NCBI GenBank assembly: GCA_016840825.1
Contig: JAEORN010000301.1
Coordinates: forward strand, 1 to 30,208
DNA from: Candidatus Thorarchaeota archaeon
Lineage (GTDB): Archaea; Asgardarchaeota; Thorarchaeia; Thorarchaeales; Thorarchaeaceae
Length of the DNA: 30,208 bases
Direction of reading: 5' to 3'
Shown here: positions 15,338 through 23,322 of the stretch, piece after piece
How positions within the stretch are numbered: position 1 is the first letter of the stretch
Layout of the letters: each line of letters opens with the position of its first letter
The notes under the pieces: generated by a model
The model's database searches: none
Seen by the model: the letters and a program-made list of their open reading frames with translations, nothing else
Told to the model about the DNA's origin: nothing
Translations under genes and position numbers: made by a program

Positions 15338-15631
15338 TCAGAATTGTTGATTTGCGTCCATAGAAATCGCTGCAGGACCTGGTGGTAACAGTAAAATCGA
15401 GCCATCATCTCTTACTTTTCGAATGGGCTCTATAAGTCTGAGCTGAAACCCTCGTAATTTGGCTTTGAGTTTGGGTTTAAATCTATAGAATATATTCTCA
15501 CATGTATCTGCTGTATAACCGAAGTATCTGAATTTAGGGTATGCGCTCATTGAATAATTTTCGAAGCTATGCTCGTATAACTTTGTATCTATATACACTA
15601 GACCGATCATTGACACCTGCCGTCTTCTCAT
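15338..15631 (-). CDS. Small basic hypothetical protein, up to 97 aa
   Basis: An open frame of 97 codons in an otherwise empty 390-base gap between convergent genes. The product is basic and aromatic-rich (for example YPKFRYFGY and FYRFKPKLKAKLRGFQ) and ends SMDANQQF; no family is recognised. The start is unclear: the ATG at 15631 has no ribosome binding site, while the ATG at 15610 has AGGTG only three bases upstream. It may be a real small gene or a chance frame; if it is not real, 15314-15705 holds only the long inverted repeat described separately. Confidence 0.42.
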   Translation of the reverse strand: MRRRQVSMIGLVYIDTKLYEHSFENYSMSAYPKFRYFGYTADTCENIFYRFKPKLKAKLRGFQLRLIEPIRKVRDDGSILLLPPGPAAISMDANQQF

Positions 15632-15650
15632 CTACTTTATGTTTCATTTG

Positions 15651-15705
15651 AGATATGATAAAAGGATTGACTCCTACGCAAAAGATTCAATCCTCAATCA
15701 TATCT
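15651..15705. repeat. Long interrupted inverted repeat after the CaCA exchanger gene
   Basis: Two nested perfect arms face each other: AGATATGAT (15651-15659) with ATCATATCT (15697-15705), and AGGATTGA (15663-15670) with TCAATCCT (15687-15694), around a 16-base loop. Its outer end touches the stop codon of the exchanger gene (15706). It can fold into a 17-pair hairpin in RNA from either strand, with small internal bulges. No T-run follows, so a terminator is only one possibility; mRNA 3'-end stabilisation or a protein site are others. Confidence 0.5.
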
Positions 15706-16920
15706 TTAGATAGTAAGTCCACCAAATACAAGTAGGATGTACAACATCATTACGAATACTGCTATCATTGCTATGGCTTCAAGATTGTTTATCTTGGCAT
15801 CATCGGTAATCTTTGTTCTCAGGATAAACAATGTCGGAAATGCGAAGATTACCAAAAGTACTGAGTAGAGATCGATTGGAATACCATGATGCACATCGGT
15901 CAAGCCTAAAAAGTAGAGCCTTAGGCCTGAAGCCACTAGAGTGTATCCGAAAATCACAAAGAAGACCTGTACTATTCCACCAAAAGCATTGGATAGCGCG
16001 ATCTCTATCTGCTCTTTTAAATGGCTGGAAGCAACAATGATATACTCAGGCGCACCAGCGAAGATACACAGCAGGAGAGCAGTTTGAATGAAATTCAATC
16101 CCCAGAAGTTCTGTAGGAAATGAGCAAAGTTCGCGAGCGCCTCACCACCAAGATATGCACCTGCAGCGGCGACGAGAAGATAAATCGAAACCGTCTTCTT
16201 TGTAAGTGGCACTCGATGGCGTGAAGACTTCTTGTGATGATCCTCATTAACAGCAGTAGGAGGTACTTCAGTTTCGTATTGATCACCAGCTTGAGGAATC
16301 CTCTTCCCGTAGTATTTCGTGATTGTATACAGATATGCTATGAAGACTGCAACAAGACAACCGCCAAAGACAAGTAGCTCATCAAAGGTGAAGTAGAAAG
16401 TTTCACCAGGAATGACTGGTGTGATGAATACATGCAGTAGCAGCATCGACATCCCAACAGCGAAGCTGATTACGGCTCCAACTGTCAGGAGCTCTGAGCC
16501 AACCCACATGATTGCATCGGGTAATCTGAAGTTACCTTGTTCATCCTTTGGTAGGAAGAGACTATAGGTAGCAAAAACGATTGTGTTTATGAAAATCGTT
16601 GAGAGTGCTAGCACCCATGCTAATTCATACTCTCCGCCTAAGATTAGGAAAGTGATTACAGCGAGTTCAGGTATGGTTGCTGCAAGACTTGCGTAGATTC
16701 CAGAAACGTAGTCGGTCATGTTCATATTATGAGAGATTCCTTCAACTGAGAGTACGAACGCTTCACATGATCCAGCAATTAGCATTACACCACCAAATAG
16801 GTCCGTAAAGGCAAATACCTCTTCAGGAAGATGAATCCCTAGGAGCTCTAGGGCAGTTATTCCAAGGATTATTGACAGTCCAATGATGTAGGATATCTGC
16901 CAAACTGGTACTCTCTTCAT
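15706..16920 (-). CDS. CaCA-family (sodium/calcium exchanger-like) membrane protein
   Basis: A 404-residue protein with about ten to eleven membrane helices and two inverted alpha-repeat motifs: YASLAATIPELAVI (about 76-89) and FAGAPEYIIVASS with SNAFGGIVQV in the second half. These correspond to the G-(S/T)-x-P-E ion-binding repeats of the calcium/cation antiporter superfamily, with Glu/Asp side chains that bind the cation. The two halves are joined by a hydrophilic loop (about 225-245) rich in His, Lys and Arg. Transported ion is probably Ca2+, exchanged for Na+ or H+, but not certain. Start chosen at 16920 because a strong GGAGG lies seven bases upstream; the frame opens at 16947. A TATA-like ctttaaaatc lies on the minus strand near 16957-16966. 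Confidence 0.84.
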   Translation of the reverse strand: MKRVPVWQISYIIGLSIILGITALELLGIHLPEEVFAFTDLFGGVMLIAGSCEAFVLSVEGISHNMNMTDYVSGIYASLAATIPELAVITFLILGGEYELAWVLALSTIFINTIVFATYSLFLPKDEQGNFRLPDAIMWVGSELLTVGAVISFAVGMSMLLLHVFITPVIPGETFYFTFDELLVFGGCLVAVFIAYLYTITKYYGKRIPQAGDQYETEVPPTAVNEDHHKKSSRHRVPLTKKTVSIYLLVAAAGAYLGGEALANFAHFLQNFWGLNFIQTALLLCIFAGAPEYIIVASSHLKEQIEIALSNAFGGIVQVFFVIFGYTLVASGLRLYFLGLTDVHHGIPIDLYSVLLVIFAFPTLFILRTKITDDAKINNLEAIAMIAVFVMMLYILLVFGGLTI

Positions 16921-16956
16921 AATATGTCCTCCAGTTGTTTTCCTCATAACATATCG

Positions 16957-16966
16957 ATTTTAAAGA
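16957..16966 (-). promoter_or_regulatory. TATA-like element of the CaCA exchanger gene
   Basis: On the minus strand CTTTAAAATC lies about 40 bases upstream of the ATG at 16920, in the 66-base gap to the four-helix membrane protein gene. It suggests that the exchanger has its own promoter rather than depending on the upstream gene. By-eye call only. Confidence 0.3.
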
Positions 16967-16986
16967 TGCCTCTTAGGTATTCAGTG

Positions 16987-17538
16987 TTAACTTGCCAAAA
17001 TTGCCTTGACTACCTTTGTTGCTGTTCGCCCTAGTGCAACTATAACGATTTGAATAAGGAGCGCGACGACAAAGATTCCGAAGGATATCGAGAGTAAGAA
17101 GAAGCTAAGTGATGTTGCAGCGATAGGAGAAAGATAGTATCTCCAAAACAACCAGTAACCATAGATTCCCATGATAAGAATCAACCCAACAGCTAAACCA
17201 TAGAGACTGAGAACTGTCTTAACACCTTTCCCAGCCATATCAACTTCACCAATTCCACGGCCAATTACAGCACCTTGTATCCTTCGATTGAATCTGACGA
17301 AAAATCCAATCGCTCCGATAAAAACAAGAAGGGTTATCATCGCTCCAACCAGCAGAAGGAAAATGGCTAAGTCTAAGTCGAGGTCTTGTATGAAAGTGCC
17401 TCTACTAAGAATGTAGGCAACACCTGAACCTAGCATCATTATTGCTGCGACAATTTCTGTTACAAATGTGATAGTTGCCGTTCCCCTAAATAGACCACCA
17501 ATATCAAGAGTATCGGGTTCTCTATGGTCTTCTGACAT
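16987..17538 (-). CDS. Four-helix integral membrane protein of unknown function
   Basis: A 183-residue protein with four clear membrane helices (roughly 20-43, 54-78, 103-125 and 138-165 counted from the chosen start), a short acidic N-terminus and a C-terminus ending ATKVVKAILAS. No catalytic motif or known family is recognised. The loop between helices two and three contains basic residues and GRGIGEVDMAGKG. It precedes the exchanger gene on the same strand, so it may be an accessory subunit, but the exchanger appears to have its own promoter. The frame opens at 17544; the ATG at 17538 has GAGGA six bases upstream and is preferred. Confidence 0.68.
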   Translation of the reverse strand: MSEDHREPDTLDIGGLFRGTATITFVTEIVAAIMMLGSGVAYILSRGTFIQDLDLDLAIFLLLVGAMITLLVFIGAIGFFVRFNRRIQGAVIGRGIGEVDMAGKGVKTVLSLYGLAVGLILIMGIYGYWLFWRYYLSPIAATSLSFFLLSISFGIFVVALLIQIVIVALGRTATKVVKAILAS

Positions 17539-17673
17539 TTTCATTCCTCGGTAAATACTATGAACGATATTACTGCATCATGATATGGTAAAAAGCCTTG
17601 TCGAAGGACTTTTCCGCAAGTATGTAGATGCCTAGACTGATATGAAAGCAAGTGTTACATGGATGGAGAGAGC

Positions 17674-18225
17674 ATGGTAAATTATTGGCATGACCTATCT
17701 GCAGGTCCAAACCCTCCTAGTGAATTACATGTCATTGTCGAAATGACTAGAGCTAGTAAGAACAAGTATGAATATGATTGGAAAAACAACATCTTTCGAC
17801 TTGATAGAGTACTCTATACTTTCGCTCCTTTCGATTATGGTTTCATCCCACGAACATTAGATCAAGATGGAGACCCTCTAGATGTGGTCTTACTGATCAC
17901 AGAGCCCACCTTTACAGGTTGTCTGGTTCATGCTCGACCCATTGGTATAATGGAGATGGATGATGCGGGCAAAATCGATGACAAGATAATCGCGGTCCCC
18001 ATGAAGGATCCATACTATCGAGACGCCAATAGTCTTGTCGACCTCCCAACAAGTCGAATAGAGGAACTCAAACATTTCTATGCCACTTACAAGATAAAGG
18101 AAGGAGGACATGTTGAAGTTCGAAAGATGCAAGATCTTGGAGAAGCATACAAGACAATCAATCGCTGCATCAAGGAATATGATGATTACATGAAGAAGAG
18201 AGAATCTGATGAGCTAGATGTATAG
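17674..18225 (+). CDS. ppa: Inorganic pyrophosphatase, family I
   Basis: A 183-residue soluble pyrophosphatase that hydrolyses PPi to two phosphates and pulls biosynthetic reactions forward. The family I signature DQDGDPLD (63-70) is complete, with Asp65 and Asp70 as metal ligands and DDAGKIDDK (96-104) supplying the third acidic position; Lys and Tyr residues around FAPFDYGFIP and EGGHVEVRK are conserved. The frame opens at 17659, but GGAG lies five bases before the ATG at 17674 and the protein then starts in the usual place. The tail (DDYMKKRESDELDV) is slightly longer than in most homologues. A single-gene transcript is likely. Confidence 0.95.
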   Translation: MVNYWHDLSAGPNPPSELHVIVEMTRASKNKYEYDWKNNIFRLDRVLYTFAPFDYGFIPRTLDQDGDPLDVVLLITEPTFTGCLVHARPIGIMEMDDAGKIDDKIIAVPMKDPYYRDANSLVDLPTSRIEELKHFYATYKIKEGGHVEVRKMQDLGEAYKTINRCIKEYDDYMKKRESDELDV

Positions 18226-18288
18226 CCACACCAAAAGCATCTAAAAGGTGACAATGACGTTCTCATTAACTTCAGGAGCAGAGAACCT

Positions 18289-18945
18289 ATGACCTCCAAA
18301 CTCAAATGCAGGGCAGTAGTATTCGACTTCGATGGAACTCTCGCAGATAGTATGCCTTTCCTTGAGATGATAGGAGTGCAGGTAATGATGAAGTATTACG
18401 GTGTCGAAAAAGAGGATGCCACTCAGCGATATAGATCTACAACAGGATTACCATATGAACACCAAATTGAAACGAATTTCCCAGGGGATACAAGGAATCC
18501 TCAAGCCGTTAAGGAATTTGAGAATCTAAAGATAGATAGAATATTCGAGCAAGAACTCTTCCCTGAAACCAATCAAGTTCTTCAGCAGTTGAAAGCTCTA
18601 GGAATCGATATTTTCGTTTCATCATCTACATTCCAACCGACAATCATCAAGTATTTTGAACAGAGAGGGCTGGAGGGTTTCTTCAAAGAGATTCTCGGAT
18701 ATCGTCCAGGTTTCGAAAAGGGAATTCATCATTTCAATCATATACATGAACACCATAATCTGAAGCTTAGTGAAGTAGTCTTTGTGGGAGATTCGCTAAA
18801 GGATTTTGAAAGATCAAAAGGAATCTGTCAGTTCATTGGTATTCTTGGACTTTTCAAAGAAGACGATTTTGTCAATGCTGGACATATAGGTAATCTTGTC
18901 GAGAGTATTGGTGAAGTGCCAAATCTTCTTAGTCCAATTTCGTGA
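18289..18945 (+). CDS. HAD-superfamily hydrolase (phosphoglycolate phosphatase-like)
   Basis: A 218-residue haloacid dehalogenase-type phosphatase. Motif I is VVFDFDGTLADS with nucleophile Asp13 and acid/base Asp15; motif II is the serine run after IDIFVSSS (about 111-113); motif III is Lys144 in FEKG; motif IV is FVGDSLKDF (165-173). A helical cap lies between motifs I and II, as in the phosphoglycolate phosphatase/beta-phosphoglucomutase group. The substrate is unknown. It lies 63 bases after the pyrophosphatase gene, with a TATA-like catctaaaag near 18239-18248, and ends immediately beside the convergent nadA stop codon. Confidence 0.88.
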   Translation: MTSKLKCRAVVFDFDGTLADSMPFLEMIGVQVMMKYYGVEKEDATQRYRSTTGLPYEHQIETNFPGDTRNPQAVKEFENLKIDRIFEQELFPETNQVLQQLKALGIDIFVSSSTFQPTIIKYFEQRGLEGFFKEILGYRPGFEKGIHHFNHIHEHHNLKLSEVVFVGDSLKDFERSKGICQFIGILGLFKEDDFVNAGHIGNLVESIGEVPNLLSPIS

Positions 18946-19914
18946 TTAGGAGCTTTCATGAACCACTGCTTTTGGTGGACCTTGTCCTTTCACCTTATTC
19001 ATCTGCTCAAGAACAGCAGTGATGTGTGGAACCATTTCATCCGGAACTGTCACAATATTCTCTTCCGGAAGATCCTCCAAAACATGTAGTATCTTCTCCA
19101 AAGTATGTTTCTTCATCTGACGACATACTGCACCTTCCCAAACTGGTATGATTTTCTTATTTGGGTGAGCAGCTTGTAGTTGATGAATCAATCCCATCTC
19201 AGTTGCAATTATGAAAGTGTCATTAGGGGATTCCTCAACAGTGCGAACCATCATTCCGGTTGAGCCCACCATATCGGCTGCTTGCTGAACCTCAATAGGA
19301 CATTCGGGATGTGCTATTGATATCGCATTAGGGTACTGCTCCTTTAGTAACAATAGCTGGGCAACATCGAACTGATTGTGAACATAACAGTGACCTCTGG
19401 ATTCAATATCAATTATCTCCACATCAGTATGATTACGAACATAATCCGCAAGATTGGCGTCAGGGCCGAAGAGAACCGTTTCAACACCTAAAGATTCCAC
19501 TACTTCGACTGCACTGCCAGAAGTGCAAATCACATCAGTTTCAGATTTTGTATCCGCAGTTGTATTGACATATACAATGACTGGCACACCAGGATACTCT
19601 TCTTTTTTCTTCCGTATCTTCTCTGCATCGACATACGCGGCGAGGGGGCATAGTGCACCGGGATCTGGGATATACACAGGCACACCGTTCGATAATACTG
19701 CAGCCATCTCAGCCATGAATCGAACACCTGAGAAAATGATCATATCATAGCCAGAAACCTCAGCGGATTTTCTAGCTAACTGGAGAGAGTCACCAGTATA
19801 GTCTGCAATCTGTTGGATATCGAGTGTCTGATAGTTATGAGCAAGTATCAGAGCATTTCGTTTCTTCTTGAGTTCCAGGATTCTGTTTTGAAGTTCGGTG
19901 CAGTCTCTTGACAT
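18946..19914 (-). CDS. nadA: Quinolinate synthase A
   Basis: A 322-residue quinolinate synthase, which condenses iminoaspartate with dihydroxyacetone phosphate in de novo NAD synthesis. The three [4Fe-4S] ligands have the expected spacing: Cys89 (PGALCPLA), Cys176 (RGHCYVH) and Cys264 (GAVCRQMKKHT). LILAHNYQ, GDSLQLAR, VRFMAEMA and AHPECP are also present. A GTG start at 19926 is possible; the ATG at 19914 has AGGTG nine bases upstream and is preferred. NadB and NadC are not in the window. The gene is divergent from the NAD kinase-like gene, and the intergenic region carries a repeat cluster, suggesting joint control of NAD(P) metabolism. Confidence 0.95.
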   Translation of the reverse strand: MSRDCTELQNRILELKKKRNALILAHNYQTLDIQQIADYTGDSLQLARKSAEVSGYDMIIFSGVRFMAEMAAVLSNGVPVYIPDPGALCPLAAYVDAEKIRKKKEEYPGVPVIVYVNTTADTKSETDVICTSGSAVEVVESLGVETVLFGPDANLADYVRNHTDVEIIDIESRGHCYVHNQFDVAQLLLLKEQYPNAISIAHPECPIEVQQAADMVGSTGMMVRTVEESPNDTFIIATEMGLIHQLQAAHPNKKIIPVWEGAVCRQMKKHTLEKILHVLEDLPEENIVTVPDEMVPHITAVLEQMNKVKGQGPPKAVVHESS

Positions 19915-19954
19915 GGTGCTATACACCTGATGTAGCTATTGTTAATTTACTTTT

Positions 19955-20012
19955 AATGGAATTCCATTCGGCAAATGATGTCTTGCCATAGCTCATTTGG
20001 CAACATTTGCCA
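19955..20012. promoter_or_regulatory. Cluster of GGCAA/TTGCC half-sites and a palindrome between nadA and the NAD kinase gene
   Basis: The divergent gap contains a perfect 14-base palindrome AATGGAATTCCATT (19955-19968), then alternating half-sites GGCAA (19970-19974), TTGCC (19983-19987), GGCAA (19999-20003) and TTGCC (20007-20011). The last two are part of the perfect repeat TGGCAA-CAT-TTGCCA (19998-20012). The palindrome adjoins a minus-strand TATA-like TTAAAAGT (about 19949-19956) of nadA, and a plus-strand TATA-like gatttaagag lies at 20047-20056. This looks like a compound operator for a regulator of NAD genes; the regulator is not known. Confidence 0.5.
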
Positions 20013-20105
20013 CCTTTCTAAGGCTTACGGATTCTTGTTTTAGGTTGATTTAAGAGGTATATCGCTATTCAAAACATTACTACAGAACACCGGGTGATTC
20101 GTATA

Positions 20106-21161
20106 ATGAGAGTTGCAATTGTATCTGGAACCACATCAAACATGATAGAAGATGCAGATGCAATTGCTGAACTTCTTAACAATGGTAGCTTCGAGATAAT
20201 ACAACGTGATACCATCAATGCAAGCTCAAGGGCAAAAGGAAAGGAAATCTCCAAATCAGAACCAGACATTCTCATTGTAATAGGATCAGACAGGACTCTA
20301 TTGAATACATTACTGTCCATTGGGGAAGAATCGATACCCACCTTACCAGTTGCCTCTAGAGGTCATCCAGGATTCCTCTTTGATGTGACATCATCTGATT
20401 TCGAACAGATAATAGATGATCTGTCAGACCATAGATGGACAGAAGAAAGACGAGCGAGATTCTATGCAATCATCGGAAAACGCAGGACACCACCGTTCCT
20501 GAATGAGATTGCCATATTCCCGCGAAGGAGTGCGACACTCCTTCGATATTCACTTTACATAGATGAGGAGGAGTTTTGGCAAGATGGAAGCGATGGTTTG
20601 ATTATTTCTACTCCTACTGGCAGTACAGCGTATGCCATGAGTGGAGGAGGACCAATAGTACTTCACCCAGCAAAGGTCTTGAATATCGTGTCAGTCAATA
20701 GCGGCAATCCAGCTAGAAAACCTCTTGTCACTCCAGAAGATGTAAAGGTCGAGATCAGAAACCTAGCTAGTTCTGTTTCAATAGATGCTGTAATTGATGG
20801 CCAAACTCGAATACCCATAAAGACCGATGATGTGATTGTTGAGAGATCTGCTTCAGATGCGGTCTTTGTCAAATTCACAGAAGAGAAAGTAGCGGCCCTT
20901 CAAGGGAAGATAATGAGAAAGACAGAAGTACGTGATGATAGAACATCAGAACTTCCTCCAAGTGCGAAATTGGTACTCAAGGTTCTAGAATATCAAGGCG
21001 CTATGACTCAAAAACGGATAATTGAAGAAACGAATCTGCCTCCCAGAACTGTTCGTTATGCCCTATCACTCTTAGTTTCTGAAGCCATGGTGAAGAAACA
21101 AATATCACTACGAGACAGTAGACAGGCGCTCTACTCAATAAAAGAAATCAAAGAATCCTAA
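20106..21161 (+). CDS. NAD kinase-like protein fused to a C-terminal winged helix
   Basis: A 351-residue protein. Residues 1 to about 270 are an ATP-NAD kinase domain: an N-terminal Rossmann-like half (MRVAIVSGTTSN), a variant nucleotide motif GSDRT (60-64) instead of the usual GGDGT with the Asp kept, the NE pair at 133-134, the hallmark STPTGSTAYAMSGGGP (168-183), and IDGQ in the beta-rich part. Residues about 282-348 form a winged helix-turn-helix (SAKLVLKVLEYQGAMTQKRI, then a recognition-helix-like PPRTVRYALSLLV and a wing). The kinase makes NADP+; the added domain suggests DNA binding or regulation. The ATG at 20106 has GGTGATT upstream; a GTG at 20094 overlaps that site and is less likely. 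The fusion, the motif change and the divergent nadA make autoregulation plausible. Confidence 0.82.
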   Translation: MRVAIVSGTTSNMIEDADAIAELLNNGSFEIIQRDTINASSRAKGKEISKSEPDILIVIGSDRTLLNTLLSIGEESIPTLPVASRGHPGFLFDVTSSDFEQIIDDLSDHRWTEERRARFYAIIGKRRTPPFLNEIAIFPRRSATLLRYSLYIDEEEFWQDGSDGLIISTPTGSTAYAMSGGGPIVLHPAKVLNIVSVNSGNPARKPLVTPEDVKVEIRNLASSVSIDAVIDGQTRIPIKTDDVIVERSASDAVFVKFTEEKVAALQGKIMRKTEVRDDRTSELPPSAKLVLKVLEYQGAMTQKRIIEETNLPPRTVRYALSLLVSEAMVKKQISLRDSRQALYSIKEIKES

Positions 21162-21178
21162 TCAAATGATGTGATGCA

Positions 21179-23317
21179 ATGAAACTAGCTCGAAGTCTTG
21201 CCCCCAAAACAAAAAACATAGTCATTGAGAAATTGATAAAGAACGCAATTGATGCCGCCGATTCCATAAGTCTGGGGAAAACTCCTGACATACAAGGTCC
21301 TTTCGGAGAATCAATCGAGCTTCTGTCATATCAACTAGCAAAGAAAGGGAAAGAAAGCATACTAAGTTATTCTAGGGGGAAGATTGCAGACGAAAGACTT
21401 GCTCTGATTTTTAGAGATGCTTTGGAATATGAATCGAATGAGAATATTCTGGAAAGCCTCATCCTAGGAACATATGGCTATCTCATTGGACTATATGATG
21501 AAGAGGAATTTAGGTACCTGTACAGATATACATTGAAAGAGGGTTTCAAATATGATTACTTTACTGATTGGTTGAAGAGATCGCTGTGTCTTATCTCCTC
21601 CACGAACCATGAAAAGCCTGAAGATGTACTCGGTGATATCAGGAGCTGGATAAGCTTCTTGGGAGCACCTATCTATCTTCCCTCAGATTTTATCGATTAT
21701 TGTAGAGGATTCTCAGTAGACATTGAGCCAATTATAGCGAGTGAAAAGATGCGAATAATGTCATCGATACGAGCCCATCCTGAATATCTTCGAGAAGCTG
21801 TTCAAGACAGGAATTTCGATGATCTATATGCTGCAGGTAAGGAATGGGCTCCAGATGTTTTGCTTTCAGATATATTCACAATCTCTGAAGAGAGAGTGTA
21901 CGAGAATCTTCAGGAATACATCACTGATGAAATGAATGTGGAAAAGGCAATTGAAGTTGCCCAAAAGCAGTTCAAGAAAGTAGGTTTTCAAATCGACGAT
22001 TCAACAGCAATTCCAATAAAGCTCCAAAAACTCCCTAACCCTCCACCTCCGGAAGCTGTCAATCCTATCATTTTCGAGATGATACCACAAAAGCTCAGGA
22101 TGCATTTAATGACAGCAGTGGCTTATTCAACAACAATTAAGGAGATTGAAATTGTATTTCTTGGAGGACCAAGGATAGGGCGGAGTGGCATCCTGATTAA
22201 AACTGCAACAGGAGGTATCCTCCTGGATTATGGTTTATCGGTCGCCAATCAAACAATTCCTGAGTGGGTGCCAGACTTAGAAACCATCGACACCATTCTT
22301 GTATCACATAGTCATCTTGATCATATTGGCGGACTCCCAATTCTCTTTGATAAATTTGATGGGAAATGGTGTAGCACATCAACGACTGGTGCTATAACAA
22401 TGGCATTACTTGAAGATGCTCTAAAAGTAGGAACTCCACAACCTCCAAGAAAGAATGACAATCTTGACCGGATTTCCAAATTCGATCAGTCAAATGTAGA
22501 TAAGGTCTCAAAGAATCATGTGAAGCTAGATGTAGGTGATACCAGTGAGGTTGCTCCAGGAATATTAGTGACACCCATAGACGCGTGTCATATCCCAGGT
22601 AGCGTCGCATACTTGATAGATATTGAAGGATTCAAAATTCTATATACAGGGGATTTCAATCTTGACCAATCAATTCTCTTTCCAGGTGCTACACTACCAA
22701 CTGACCCAGAGGTGGTTATCTTTGACGGTACCTATTGGGGAAGAGAAGATTTCAATCGTACTCGAGTTGCAGAACAATTGTCCAGAATAATAGAAACAAA
22801 GGGACCTGTTATCATTCCAAGTTTTGCGGTGGGTAGGTCTCAAGAAATCCTCTCAATATTAGATAAACTTGGAGTGACGAATACCCATAATGTGATTGTT
22901 GCTGGAATGGCTGAGAAAGTGACAAAGATGGTAGGAATCACTGGTAAATGGGACGGTATGAAGAAAAACAAGACAGAGCTTGACAAAGAAGATGTTCTTG
23001 TAGCTGGTGGGGGAATGATGGGAGGAGGATTAGCCAAGTACCATTTTGAACAACACAGAGATAACGATGATGCTGCTGTTGTGTTATGTGGTTACCTAGC
23101 ACCAAGGACTCCAGGATGGAATCTCTTACATGGATATGAACCTCATAGTTGCCATCTCGAATATGCACGTTTGAGTGCACACTCATCTGCATCGAAGCTC
23201 CAGGACTACATAAGTACCTGTCAGGGAAAAAGAGTCATGGTTCACACTCCCACAGTTGAGCAACCAAAGAATTTGATTATTCCTGATCTATTACAGCGAA
23301 TGAGATTCAATGTGTAA
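21179..23317 (+). CDS. Beta-CASP metallo-beta-lactamase nuclease-like protein with long unique N-terminus
   Basis: A 712-residue protein starting 17 bases after the NAD kinase-like gene. Residues about 322-712 are an MBL fold with beta-CASP insert, as in RNase J and CPSF73-type nucleases: HSHLDH (377-382), His471 in ACHIPGS, Asp492 in TGDFN, the motif-A position Asp516 in FDGTYWG, His668 in LSAHSS and His689 in VHTPT. All metal positions appear intact, so RNA or DNA cleavage is likely. Residues 1 to about 320 are helical, without the KH domains of archaeal CPSF, and I do not recognise them. The protein is thus a non-standard member of the group. Close spacing suggests co-transcription with the upstream gene. 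Confidence 0.82.
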   Translation: MKLARSLAPKTKNIVIEKLIKNAIDAADSISLGKTPDIQGPFGESIELLSYQLAKKGKESILSYSRGKIADERLALIFRDALEYESNENILESLILGTYGYLIGLYDEEEFRYLYRYTLKEGFKYDYFTDWLKRSLCLISSTNHEKPEDVLGDIRSWISFLGAPIYLPSDFIDYCRGFSVDIEPIIASEKMRIMSSIRAHPEYLREAVQDRNFDDLYAAGKEWAPDVLLSDIFTISEERVYENLQEYITDEMNVEKAIEVAQKQFKKVGFQIDDSTAIPIKLQKLPNPPPPEAVNPIIFEMIPQKLRMHLMTAVAYSTTIKEIEIVFLGGPRIGRSGILIKTATGGILLDYGLSVANQTIPEWVPDLETIDTILVSHSHLDHIGGLPILFDKFDGKWCSTSTTGAITMALLEDALKVGTPQPPRKNDNLDRISKFDQSNVDKVSKNHVKLDVGDTSEVAPGILVTPIDACHIPGSVAYLIDIEGFKILYTGDFNLDQSILFPGATLPTDPEVVIFDGTYWGREDFNRTRVAEQLSRIIETKGPVIIPSFAVGRSQEILSILDKLGVTNTHNVIVAGMAEKVTKMVGITGKWDGMKKNKTELDKEDVLVAGGGMMGGGLAKYHFEQHRDNDDAAVVLCGYLAPRTPGWNLLHGYEPHSCHLEYARLSAHSSASKLQDYISTCQGKRVMVHTPTVEQPKNLIIPDLLQRMRFNV

Positions 23318-23322
23318 GTAGA

